DNA of 64,000 nucleotides, taken from NCBI RefSeq assembly GCF_020497125.1, contig NC_059082.1:65550948-65614947 (forward strand), given 5' to 3'. The position numbers were made by a program, and so were the translations under genes. The stretch comes from Mauremys mutica. Its lineage: Eukaryota > Chordata > Testudines > Geoemydidae. This document shows, piece after piece, positions 1 to 11,499 of the stretch (position 1 is the first letter of the stretch; each line of letters opens with the position of its first letter). The notes beneath the pieces were generated by a model, which saw only the letters and a program-made list of their open reading frames with translations, made no database searches and was not told the origin of the DNA.

Positions 1-699
1 GGTGAGAAAGTTGCTTGTTCCCTGACTAATTTACCCACTCACTAGTGTGTATACCTTTTGTTTTGTTAATGGCAAACCAAATTATAATGTATTGAAAAAA
101 AGTTTGTGTGTTCCTCAGACTTTGTTTAATGATGTAATGTTTTCTTAAAGGCTAGTCTAAAGGCTGAGTCCTTAGCAGTATGTGCTATCTTGTGATGAAA
201 GTAGACTAGCTTTGGGTCTATCCTTAAGATTCTCTCTCCGTTATAGCTGGAGATGTGAAAACCATGGGTTAATATTTAGCATTTGGGTCACTGGGTTGAC
301 TTTACAGTGGGTACTGGAATTAAATAGTTTTGTTAGCTGATTCTGGAGCCTCATTGAGTCTCAATGGTGGTTGCTTGCTCATCCTGCTGGAAATAATGCT
401 CAGCAGTCATGCTTGCTGTGAGGGCAAAATGAGATATTATACTGGGGGAAAATGCATCAGAACAAAGGAATGAGTTGAGGGTAAGACGAAACTGAAATAG
501 CTTCCCCTTAGAGGGCTGCTTGTTTCTGACACCTATTCAAGTAAAAGCCATGTGCTGCACTGTTGATAAATTTGAGAGCCAGAGGATTTAGTTTAGGAAG
601 AGCTGTCTAGGTTCAGAGTGTGGATTAGCTGCTTCACCTCAGTTTCCAATAGTTAAAAATGACTCTTGTTTATATGAATTTTAGTAAAAAACAGTGTAA
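1..699. other. Unassigned non-coding sequence
   Basis: AT-rich, apparently single-copy sequence. I see no long open frame, no terminal repeats and no family I can name. Confidence 0.5.
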
Positions 700-880
700 G
701 GGGAGGGATAGCTCAGTGGTTTGAGCATTAGCCTGCTAAACCCAGGGTTGTGAGTTCAATTTTTAAGGAGGCCACTTAGGGATCTGGGGCAAAAATTGGT
801 CCTGCTAGTGAAGGCAGGGGGCTGGACTTGATGACCTTTCAAGGTCCCTTCCAGTTCTAGGAGATTGGTATCTCTCTCTA
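700..880 (+). repeat. tRNA-derived SINE, Cry-type (cryptodiran turtle)
   Basis: The head contains a Pol III A-box-like segment (GATAGCTCAGTGGTTTGAGC, about 707-726) and a B-box-like segment (GGTTGTGAGTTCAAT, about 746-760), as expected of a tRNA-derived promoter. The body ends with about 45 bases reading GACTTGATGACC, then AAGGTCCCTTCCAG, which is the CR1 LINE 3'-end motif seen elsewhere in this window on the opposite strand. This head-plus-CR1-tail layout is that of the Cry SINEs of cryptodiran turtles. The element has no protein and depends on CR1 machinery. The assignment rests on recalled consensus, not a search. Confidence 0.85.
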
Positions 881-1239
881 ATTATTACCTTTTATTACCT
901 AAGAATAAAATCAAAGGAACTCATCAGTAAAACTAAAACTACTACACATTTCATTACATCAGTTAAGAAGTTCACAATGTAGTTCTCAAACTAAGGTCAA
1001 AGTAATGTCAGTCAAACAAGTTAGCAGTAATATTGGTGTTAATCATTAATTTAGTCAAATCCATTAAATTAACAGAAGTAATTACTTAATCCCAATGTTC
1101 AAGGAGGGAGCTTCATAAGTTAGTTATAGATAGAGAACTCTTACTCACAACAATGAAACAATCTCTAGCTGGGTATTTTTGTATAGAAGCCAAATTGATG
1201 CTTTCCTCCTTGGGGCTTCATTGTAACTGCAGTGGCTAA

Positions 1240-1740
1240 TTGCTTTGTTTTTTCTTCTCTCTCGCCCCTCCATAACAGGATGGCTTGAGCTTGGGCTGGA
1301 GAGCCTGGGGACCAAGCCAACCCTGAAATGAATCCAACCTGAGAGGTATCAGTCAATTCCATATAACGAGCAGAAGGTGGCTGTACTAAGAGGAAAGCTC
1401 AAGAGGCTATAATGAGACCATAGAGAGCAATAGGCTTTTGCAGGGAAGAGCCCGAGATCAGGGAAATTGCTTCAGCTAGGAAGGGCTGGGAGTATTCTGC
1501 TAAGGCAGGAAGGACTCTGACCAGACCAGAGGGGGGTTGGCTGTACCTGGCTGGAGGGAAGACTGTTGTTTAGTTTTGAATTTTGTTAATAAATCAGACC
1601 TCAGGGAGGGCTGTTGTGACTAGAATGGAAAATCCCTGTGTGGAGTTTATTGAGGGATCCAAGAAGTGAAATTGAGGTGAGGGTGATGCAGAGTTGCCCT
1701 GAGACTACCAGGAGGAGCAGCAACGTGGCCCTTTGTGTAT
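1240..1740 (+). repeat. LTR-like fragment
   Basis: Purine-rich sequence with a polyadenylation-type motif (GTTAATAAATC near 1,587), followed by a GGGAGGGCTGTTGTGAC segment. The composition and the polyA-signal-then-tail order resemble 3' halves of turtle LTRs. No target duplication, TATA box or partner LTR was found, so the boundaries are guesses. Confidence 0.35.
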
Positions 1741-4700
1741 ACCCACCTCTATTTCCCCCACCAATCTAAACAAAGTATAAGCATTACCAGCCAGTTTTTA
1801 ACAGCTTTTCAGTAAACAATAGCAGCTTTGGTTCTATGAAGAACTCGCACATAAACAGATACAGTATAATAGTTTCTAAGGCTCTCTTTAGGGTTATGTT
1901 AGGAATACTCTTGGGTGCTTTCCCTGATGGTATTAACAGGATCTTGGACACACAAGTCTTCACCTGCACACAGGTAAATTGCATTTGGGATGTTTCTCAT
2001 AAGGTCAAAGAGAAAAAGGAAAGTACAGTAAAAAGGTTTGAAATGCTTCAGCTCCTTGCCATTTTCTTATCACATGATCTAAGGAGCTGTAATGCAGTCA
2101 CAGACAGATGATGTCTTCTGGCACTTAGTGCTTCTTGCCAGTGGTCATCTTCATGTACAAAAAGGACTGGTAGTAGGTGCTGGTGTTGTCTGTTTCTTTC
2201 TCTCTGAACCTATCAGCTGCAGAGTCTCGAAAAGTCAGTCTTCCTGCAGTGGCTGGAGACCCTTAAAAGGCACCCAGTGCTAACTGTGTACTTGGATTTT
2301 ATGTGGGATGATTCTCCCTTGCATCTTGCAACACCTCCTTTTGGAGCTGTGGGTAAATCATGGGCTGCAATACATCCTTGACATGATGATGAGGTCCCAT
2401 CATAACCCAGTGACCAAGTTCTGGCAGATGGCTGCAGCTTTATCTGCAGATGATGATGAAAGAGCAGCACGAGACATCATCTTGGGGGAAATTACCCCTT
2501 GTCTGCACTGATCAAAATTATGTTAAATTGTATCATACAATGTAAACATCCTAAGTGGACTTAAAGAAATTCCCTAAAAATAGTTGTTTGCCCACCTAAA
2601 CATTCACTCAATCACTCTACACATTAACCTATTCTAGTCCTTAAAATAAATCTGAATGTGTCTTATGACAGCTGTCAAACCAGTTTCTGTTTGATGAAAT
2701 TGAGGAACTGGTTGGTTAACTGGGTGAGAGTTTGCAAGCCTTAAATAAACCAACTGTTTCCGTAAAAGTTCATCAAGCCTTACTGGGTGAAAGTTCACAA
2801 TCTAATTGTGACTGGGGGAAGGCTTTGGTTATATAAGTCAGGGCCTGTACTCCATCTCAAAGCAGAAAGCTGTTCAATACTTTGCCTTATTAATTAATAT
2901 TAATTCCATTTAATATAAGTTTAGTCTCATAGGCTATTTTGCTTGCATAGAACAAAATCAGATTATAGTCCCCATGAACAATTGTTTAAGGGGGGGATTC
3001 CCTTTCGTGCAGCACTGTAGAGCATGCCTTTTAAAATATTAATTCTCTCTGATGTATATTTTAAAGGTTCTCAATCTATTGAAGAGGGTTTTGATGATCT
3101 CTCTGATGCTCTTTTGTTATAATTAATCTGTGAAACATTGTGCTGTATGTTAAATGGATCCTTTCTTATCAAATCCCATGTCTTGCTTTCCTCCTATTAT
3201 CTCTTTCAAGTGTGATTTCAGCATGCTTCTTATAAATTAGGTAACTTAAACTATCTATTAACCTTCAATCATTGAACCTGCAAGGATAGGGAGAAACCAG
3301 ATTTCTCTACCAATAAAACAATGAACAGAGCCATTCATACCCTGTCAAGTATGGTTTTGGTCAGGGCACAGTCACTGTATGACAGCATTGGACAGCTTGA
3401 GGAGGTATGGTGAGATGATAGTGGGGAATCATTTTTTGCCTTTTATTTTTATTTTTTTTATTATCCACATTCTCCTAAACACACCACTAGGATACATTGA
3501 TCTCCTGAAAGTAATATATCAGTTCCTGGAGATTACAGTCCCTGCCTTACAAAAGTTCAGCATCAGAATAAGTCTTAAATGGCACAAAAATGTTGGGAAG
3601 AACAGCTAATTTTACTAAAAGCCCAAATGATTAAAAGGCATCATATATGGAACACAGAAAATCGCCCTTCAGGCATAAACCATCTTTCAACACATCCTTT
3701 ACAAATACTTATCTTAATAATAGTCTCTAATTTACTGCTGAGATGGCAATGCATCATCAGCTTACTACTTTTCCATTGTCAGTGTGTGATAAGTGGTAAT
3801 ATATTTATATAAATGGAACATTATGGATAAAATAGTTCCTTCTCTGAATTTGTGGTAAGCATGCATTTACCTCACTTGCATTTGTATAAATGTTGTTTAT
3901 CATTTCTAAAACTGCACATTTTTCTTTCTAAAACAAGTTTAAAAAGGATGAAATTTACTCATGTTCCAAGGGTCAACATACAGAACATAAGTGGCACTTG
4001 TCCTCTGCACATGGGAGAATTTCACCCAGTGTAATTGTATTGTCAAGTACAACAGTGGCCCACATCCCCCTCAAAATCCTATATTTTTTTTTAAATAAAA
4101 GGAACTAATGTCATGCACACTTCATGAAAACTAGCAGCATCCTATCTTACTCTGTGTAAACATGCGACCTTCCCTCTCACCTTTCTCCTAGTATTATGCT
4201 GTTTGAGAGGAGAAAAATGAGGCCATACTCTGCAGGTGGTCAGTAACAACCTGTGGTGATTGTTATGAAAGGCCACTGATGGAACTAAAAGCATCAGCAA
4301 GGACACAATTTTTTTTGCCCATTGGTGTCTTCTGCCAATGAGGCTAACCCAGTCTCTGTTATCATTTCATTTTAAAACCTAATTAAAAGAAGCCATGCAA
4401 GGCAGAAGACTTAATATTTCAGTTGCCAGGTGACCATCTTCCCCAAAAAGGGAGGCTAGAGACTGGCTGATAGTTGGCAAGACTGTCAGCATGAAAAGAT
4501 AGCTTCTTATCACAGGCCTAAAAGTCACTTGATGGACCTTGCTGACACAAAGGGTGATCTAAAGCCCAATGAAGTAATGGGCCTCTTTCTCATGGCCTGA
4601 ATGGGCTCAGTCTCAGGCTCTTAAAGTGGCATTGACATGGAGAGCTAGGTGAAAATTTTCAAATGTTAATAAAGTGTTGTCAATCATGGTAGTGAAAAAA

Positions 4701-5100
4701 CAACAATCTCCAACAACAAAGGGCATCACTAGATTTTTATTAGCCAAGAAAAATATGGATCTAATAAATAGGTTGCAGTTCTCTCTACACAGCCAGAAAC
4801 TCAATAAACGAGTCCTGTTGAAATACACTCAAAAGAGACATTCCATTTGCCACGCCTGACATACATTGTCTAACTCAGAAGTAGCCAATCTGGTTCAAAA
4901 CCAATTGAGCATATTACTAAATAAGCAAACAGCTCCTCACAGCAAGAAATATTCCAGACTGCTTCCAGTTGGGAACATTCTCGTTTTGATAAGCTATCCA
5001 TGATCCAGAACAGTTCTAGTAGAGTTGTAAAATGCTTTGTTTTAAAAAGTACTATATACACTTGCAAAATGTAGTCAGGCTAGAAGAGGTTACCCAATAT
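1741..5100. other. Unassigned non-coding sequence
   Basis: Mostly AT-rich single-copy DNA. Open stretches of 60-91 codons (for example 1,836-2,111, 2,308-2,511 and 3,379-3,609) show no recognised domain, no conserved motif and no splice-flanked coding pattern. I call nothing here. Confidence 0.5.
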
Positions 5101-5119
5101 TCCCCTATTTGTTTGTCAT

Positions 5120-6325
5120 AAGTAGGCATGATGTCATAGATGTGACATTACACTCTATATTTTCCATAGAAATATTGTTACAATATGAATATGGCATAAG
5201 TAAGATATGTTTTATGCAAGATGAGTCTTGTAAGGTATCATTGGAAGGGTTATGATTTACTGAATGTGATTATCCAACTTGTATGCATGTATAATTTCTG
5301 TTATCTAAAGTTAGGAATATTGACTATGTAACAGTTTCAATGGTGTGTGCGTTTGGGAGACACCCACCAGACAACAGGTCATCAGCTTTGATGGGCCATT
5401 AGGAAGAAACAATAAGACTTTAAAGATACTAATCTTTCTCTTCCTGAGAGGAGTCCTGGGACATAGCTTTGACACTACTAGGTCAGGTGGTTCTGTCACC
5501 AGCTACTAAACACAATCTTCAACTTCTAGTAATTTTCCACTAATAGAAGGAGGTCAGGGCTGGGAAACAAAAGATTCCCACCTTATATAAATCTTATTTA
5601 AGTCTGAGGCATAAGGCAAACATGATTCTCTCCTCCATTGCCTACCTACGAAGAGAGACTGCTGAAAATACCTGAAAAGACAAAGGAACTAAACTGAGGG
5701 GAAAGAAAGGCGTGAGTCCAGACTGAGACAGGGGTCCAGTCTGTAAGAAGAGATAACTGGAACTCTAAGCTACAGAAACTCTGCAACTTGCCTAAAATAA
5801 CATTTAGGGTGAGGAATTACTTGTTGAAACCAGTCTCTTTAAGACCCTAAGCTTAGTATGCATGTTTTGTTTTATTTCCGTAGTAATCTGCTTTGTTCTG
5901 TTCCTTATAATCAATTAAAACTTGTCTTTTTTGTAGTTAATAAACTTATTTCTTATTTATAATATAACCCAGTCTGTACAGTTCATATCAGTAGGGGGCA
6001 AGAAGCTGTGCATCTCTCTTCACATTGAGGCAGAGGGTGAATTTTTATGAGCTTGTGCTGTGTAGAAAGATCTGCACAAGACAATATTATCTAGGGTTTA
6101 CCTCTCTGCAGTGGGTGTGCACGTGAGTGCTGGGTGAATCCTCTCACACAGATCTAACTGCAGTCTGTCTCTGCAGCTGGGTGTGTGCTGGAAAGGGGCT
6201 TGAGAGCCTGGCACACCAACCCAGTGTAAGGGAAATCCAGGCTGGCAGGGCCGGAGGGCTGAGTGAAAGCCCAGCACATCAGGTGGCATTGCAGACAAGG
6301 GGGCCTGACCCATCACAAGATGTTA
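5120..6325 (+). repeat. LTR-type element (putative solo LTR)
   Basis: The block has the order expected of an LTR. There is an AT-rich 5' part, a TATA-like box (CCTTATATAAATC near 5,580) and a CAAT-like purine-rich transcribed part. A polyadenylation motif (GTAGTTAATAAAC near 5,934) follows, then a GC-richer tail to about 6,320. The segment ATAATC, AATTAAAACTTG, AGTTAATAAA is shared in order with the element at 63-64 kb, so the two belong to one superfamily. Coding sequence between LTRs is absent, which suggests a solo LTR or a non-autonomous element. The ends are inferred; no clean target duplication was identified. Confidence 0.5.
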
Positions 6326-6731
6326 AGACTGTTCAGTTCACATGTATCTCTAAAAATATAGAAGAATCTTAGTCTGTGCTGCTTTTCCATAGAAGAATTT
6401 GCCCATATGTCAAACTCTTGCTCCATCCTTTTCCTTACTTAATACTTTTGTATGCTTATTAATCTTCTGGGAATGCATAGCAATAACAAATTAGAATTGT
6501 TATGTATGGGTTGTAATTTCTGTGCTGAGGAAGTCATGTCTTAATGCTGCTATCTCACAGGACTTTTGAATACAAGATTATGACATGAAAGTTTTCCTAC
6601 TCGTCTAATAAGTGAAAATGGAATACCTCTGTATTTTAAAATTGTATTTTAAACAGTTTAATTGCATCCAGAGGATTTTATCCAGGAGAGCTAGCTATAT
6701 AAATTATAATGCCTTTGCTGTTTTGTGCCCT

Positions 6732-7330
6732 TGTAGTGGGGTGGTCACCCTGCTCTGGCCCTGAAAGGGTTAAAAACCAGCGCTTGGAGAGGGCTGGGGC
6801 TGAGAGCCAATCAGGGCCAGGCTGGGCCCTATAAAAGCGCTGGAGGGCCAGAAGGCAGTGAGTCAGTCTCTCTCTCTCTCTCTCACGCTTTGGGGAGAGA
6901 TGGATCTTGCTGCCTGAAGGAGCAAGGGTACCTAAAGCTGAGCAGTGCTGGGGAAGGGCAAAGGGAGCTGGGGAGATCCAGCCTGGCAACTCCCCAGGCT
7001 TAGGCCTTGGTAAAGGCCTAAGGAGGTACTGGGGATGCAGAGGTGCAGCATAGGCAGAGGCAGCTGGTCCAACCCCCTTGCCAGTGATGAGTGGCCATTA
7101 CCGACTGCAATCTGTCCCAGAGAAAGAGAGCTAGATGACAAATGACAGTAGCCACTGAGGCAAGGTGGGTATAGAGGGAGGGGGTTCCCTTGGGAAGGAA
7201 GACCCAGAGTGTGAGGGTACTGTGGTGGGTAGAAACCCAAGGGAAAGGGGCACCGGGGTCTGGGAGGGACACAGGGGCTTGCGGCAGGCAAGACACCGGT
7301 GCTGGAATCGAGCTAATTCCTGGACTACCA
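6732..7330 (+). repeat. Ty3/Gypsy-type LTR (solo, partial)
   Basis: It starts TGTAGTGGGGTGGTCACC, close to the TGTAGTGAGG start of the LTR at 28,017, so both are probably Gypsy-type LTRs. It carries a CCAAT box (6,807-6,811), a TATA box (TATAAAAG, 6,830-6,837) and a (TC)n tract (about 6,866-6,884) in the presumed transcribed leader. No internal coding region follows; a Penelope tail begins near 7,335 instead. The 3' end is uncertain and no target duplication was confirmed. Confidence 0.6.
6807..6837 (+). promoter_or_regulatory. LTR core promoter (CCAAT and TATA boxes)
   Basis: CCAAT lies 19 bases upstream of TATAAAAG, in the U3-like part of the LTR at 6,732. The layout is that of an RNA polymerase II LTR promoter. 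Activity cannot be judged from sequence. Confidence 0.5.
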
Positions 7331-7334
7331 GCAG

Positions 7335-7425
7335 GAAGTGGGTTTTAGCCCATGAAAGCTTATGCCTAAATAAATTTGTTAGTCTCTAAGGTGCCACACA
7401 TACTCCTCCTTCTTTTTTCATGGGA
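7335..7425 (+). repeat. Penelope-like element 3' tail (family 2)
   Basis: The segment GAAGTGGGTTTTAGCCCATG, then GAAAGCTTATG, then AAATTTGTTAGTCTCTAAGG and GTGCCACA is the 3'-terminal part of a turtle Penelope-like element. The same sequence lies in reverse at 17,643. The stem GTGGG/CCCA(T) followed by GAAA (7,354-7,357) forms a hammerhead-like core. It is a short 5'-truncated copy with no coding sequence. Confidence 0.75.
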
Positions 7426-8281
7426 AGAGTGTTCTGTTTGGCTATGACACAGCACTTTTTTTTTTTTTAAACTGGCTAAAAGCTCTCTTTTATTAGCTAA
7501 ATCTCATGGAGTTTCCTGAGCCCTCCAACTCCTTCCCATGGCAAAACCTGTAGGTAAATATGGTCTTTTCTAAAACATTACTTTTAAAATCACCTTAAAA
7601 TGATGATGCTGCTCATCATACTGTGAAATATATGATACTGCATATTGACATCCTCATACGCTGGCCAGCATTAAAAAATCATCATATAACCACGATTACT
7701 ACACTGTGGTATCTGGGATACTACTTTATTTTCCTGTCCTTAGCGTAGTAAATGATATTAGTGGCCCAGAAATAGCTATGTAGTAACCAAAGATACAGGC
7801 TAACCTTTAATGATGTTGTATAAAATGTATGGAGTCAGGGCACAGGGAAATCCTCATTGCCCCTCTCTCCATCACAGGCTTGATCCAACTCCCATTGAAA
7901 TAAATGGAGGCTTTTCCATTGATTTCGATGAGAATTGAATAAGGGTCCAAATTTTTTTTAGTGTTCTGACTCAGCCCAGATTATCATATCCTCTCTCCCT
8001 GCCCCTCAGAGGATTGCAAATGGAGGATATAGGAGCTACTTTTCACCCCATCTTTCCCCCACATCATGCTGCCTTCTTCCTCAAGATTGGTCAGGTTGCC
8101 ACAAAGCTCCTCTCTGTTGAGCAAGGAGTCTGTGCAGGCCATAGAATTTGGTCAAGTTGTATGAACAATAGAAGCAAAAATGGATTAAAAATAGAAATAA
8201 AATAGTAGCTTCTTTTTGGTATAGATAGGGTTGTTAGAAAAAGCTTGTTTAATCTACAAAATTGTCTTACTCCTTCACATA
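7426..8281. other. Unassigned non-coding sequence
   Basis: AT-rich sequence with a poly-T tract near 7,458. Nothing recognisable was seen. Confidence 0.4.
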
Positions 8282-8664
8282 ATCCACAAACTAGGGGTCA
8301 CCAAATGAAATTAATATGCAGTAGGTTTAAAACAAACAAAGAAATATTTTTTTCACACAATGCACAGTCAACCTGTGGAACTCCTTGCCAGAAGATGATG
8401 TTGTGAAGGCCAAGACTATAACAGGGTTCAAGAAAGAACTACATAAGTTTCATTGAGGATAGGTCCATCAATGGCTATTAGCCTGGATGGGCAGGGATGG
8501 TGTACTTAGCCTCTGTTTGGGAATGGACAACAAGGGATGCATCACTTGATGATTACCTGTTCTGTTTGTTCCCTCTGGGGCACCTGACATTGGGCACCGT
8601 CAGAAGGCAGGATGCTGGGCTACATGGACCTTTGGTCTGATCCAGTATGGCCATTCTTGTATCT
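8282..8664 (+). repeat. CR1 LINE 3' end
   Basis: This is a CR1 terminus in forward orientation. Its coding end reads out of the FFTQCTVNLWNSLPEDD-type region, followed by CTGTTTGTTCCCTCTGGGGC and a CATGGACCTTTGGTCTGATC tail ending near TATGGCCATTCTTGT. The same 3' end recurs at 30,138 (reverse) and 53,289. It is 5'-truncated, as most CR1 copies are. Confidence 0.85.
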
Positions 8665-10264
8665 TCCTGCTGCAACTGAGAAGATGATGTTTCAAAGACT
8701 GGTTACTGCCTGTGTGAGCTTCCCATGATCCTACTTCTCATTAACCTGTAGAAGTGTTGATTCACACTAAGAACTTTGTGAAATGGTTTATGATCTTTGT
8801 GTGCTCTCCAAGGTAATCTTATACGCCTTACATGTACAATGGTGGTGTTAGAGCAGTCTATTTAGAGCTAAACTATTTAATATGTAGCATTCCTTTGTTT
8901 TGTTTGCTGAAACTGTTTTTTTCCAGCCACTTCTCATCCATTTTTAAAAAAAAAAAAAGTTAAACTATCAGAATCATAGTCTTTGTTCCCACTTCCCCAC
9001 TATTCAGTTTATTACACAGTGGAGAATTGGTACAAAAGATCCATCTGAGCAGATCTTGTGTTTTTAAGATATGGGAATAGTTTTAAGATAAGGAATAATT
9101 TGGTAAACATAAAAGAAGCTATGGCCAAAGATATTGTTTACTCCCACGGATACTATATTTTTCACTAGGTTTATTTTGAATTTTACAATTGACAGAGAAA
9201 TTACTTTGTACTGGTTCTTACAGCAAGCAAATGGTCTAAATTCTGGCTTCTTAAGCAGACAGGTTTTGTTTATCAAGGTTTAGTGTTACATAATTCTTAT
9301 CAATTTAGCAATTCAGAGACAGCCAACAGACTTTTCCAGCCAGAAAGAGTCTGATAACATTCTATTTTCTCTTGCATTTTCCTAGCTACAGGTTCTAATT
9401 TTGTGTGCTAGTTATATAGGTTGTCTAAAATTATAGGCAGCACTAATTGTGTTCGCTACACACAACTCCATAGTTATTGCCCAAGGTAACTATTGTACTA
9501 AATGCTATTTAGCTGGGGGTAGTAAATATGGAACATATAATAACTAACTTTTTAAAATCATATTTGCCTAGGTATCATTCAGTGATAATTACTATACAGA
9601 GTATTTACAATTTAGGATAAATAATACTTAAGTGTTTTTTCTTAATTATGCAGCCATTAGCCTGTCGAGCTCCATGCTATGATACAAGTCCAGCGTTTCA
9701 AATATAATCAAAGCAAGTATCATTAAGTATATTTTTGTAGTCTACCAAATAAGACTGGCTCATATACAAATGAATCATACTTTAGCAACGATACAGTGAC
9801 AGACTAACAATATTCTGTAATATCCTGAACAAACTTGATGAATTTAAGATAAACTTTATTGAATTATGGTTGATACCTTTGGGGTACATTGTATTAAAAT
9901 GCAAATGTTTATGTGCTGTTGTGAGAGTATATGGAATGTCTTTAGCAGGAGGACAAGATTAATGCAATCTATGGGCAGTATTAGCAACTTCAAAGGTCTT
10001 TTTGGAACAATATATGTGAAGTGGATTTTGTAGGATGTGCCCGGGGGTGATGGGAATGCAAATTCTTTCCTCCAAAGCCAACCTTCTGAAGTTATACCCT
10101 GGGGAGAGAAATCCATTGTATACTAATTACCTGCTTCTGGAAACTCCAGATCAAAGACCAGTGAACTAAACATGTTTTGAAAGTGGTTGTTCTGAGCTGA
10201 AACTGTGATGAACAGGTAACCACATGGAGTCTTCTAGGGTGAGGGTGGAGGGGGTGAAAGACTT
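8665..10264. other. Unassigned non-coding sequence
   Basis: AT-rich sequence containing several poly-A and poly-T runs. No repeat family or coding region was recognised. Confidence 0.45.
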
Positions 10265-10785
10265 CTCCTGCCAGAATCTATGTTGGGGTTGGGGTTAATT
10301 CTGGTAAGCTTATTAGCATGCATGAAGCTTCTTTTAATGTTTTCTCTGTAATGCTTTTTACCTTAAGAATAAAATAGGCTTGCTTAGGAAGAACTGTGTG
10401 GTACTTGTAATTATAGCAATTACAACTGTTAACCATTTCTAAAGAGAAAGTCAGCACAGACTTCTCTGTGCTGGGAAATACACAGTGAAGGCAGAGAACT
10501 GTGCAGCCTGGCAATACCCTGATCAGAAGGGAGAGGAACACAGGTCACCACCCAAGAGAGGCGACAGCTGGGGAGTTGGAAGGCTGAGGGTTGGGTGCCC
10601 TGGCTTGACCACTGAGGGGAAATACAGGTTGTGGTTGTCCAGAACTGAGACGGATACCTTCTTATGATTCAGAATTCAATCAGTTCTCCCCTGCTTCAGA
10701 ATAAAGAGTTGTAAACTCTTTGCATATTGATTTTGATGAGGGTGCTTCTCTGTAATAAACAAAGTTACCCCAAATTTGTCACAAC
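10265..10785 (+). repeat. Putative ERV/LTR fragment
   Basis: Several features together suggest an LTR. There are AATAAA motifs at about 10,369, 10,701 and 10,755, and a short inverted repeat after the second (GAGTTGTAAACTC). The block ends near TTGTCACA, followed two bases later by TGGCGCC (from 10,786), the start of a lysine-tRNA-type primer binding site. The match to a primer site decays after seven bases. No retroviral protein is visible downstream. Boundaries and class are tentative. Confidence 0.4.
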
Positions 10786-11499
10786 TGGCGCCTCTCACAC
10801 GCATTTTTGTGAGGTGACCATGAGCCGTTCTCTATGGGACCCCTGCTGCCTACTGTCATGTGTCAGATAACAAATCCTTTAAACTTTAATTTCTCTCCCA
10901 GATATTGAAGCTGACATTTCTGCTCTCTCATCTGCAGCCTCAGACTTCCTCTCAGACTATAGTACAGTCTTCCTAGACATCATATTTCAGCTAGAATGGA
11001 GATCATAACTATCAGTCAGACAAGTCTATTATAGGAAACAGTTAGGATGGCCCTTTTCTTGGTGATACACAAAAAGGGAAGGTTTATAACTGCTTTCCGA
11101 GAATTACAAAGCTGTGCTCTTCATTAAAGAGGATTGCAAGAGCTCGGACAAAGTCCCTGCTACTAACTGGGAATGCCTCCTCCTTTACCAGATGTACCCT
11201 ATCAAGACTGCTTGCGTAAATGTCAGTCCTATGCTGATTATGTCAGAACCTCCTGAAGTACTTTGTTTGAATCTTCTCCCTGCGTGCTGCAGAAGCCTTT
11301 TGGGACAATAGAGTAGGCAGTTGCTTGGCCTTACTTACATACTTATGATTTAGGGGCTGGGTTTTTCAGTTGACTAAAGCTTTTCTATATGCCACCTCTG
11401 GCTACTGCCTCATTGGAGTTTGCTCATACATTGAATGAGGTGCAAACTAGAGATGTCTACTCTGACCACTTCCTCTCTTTCTGAAAATGGAGCCACTTA

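Noticed and set aside
700..770. tRNA gene (A and B boxes present)
   Set aside because: The segment lacks a full cloverleaf and a mature tRNA 3' end and continues into a CR1-like tail, so it is a SINE.
1836..2511. Cluster of open frames resembling exons
   Set aside because: No recognisable domain and no consistent splice-site-bounded coding frame.
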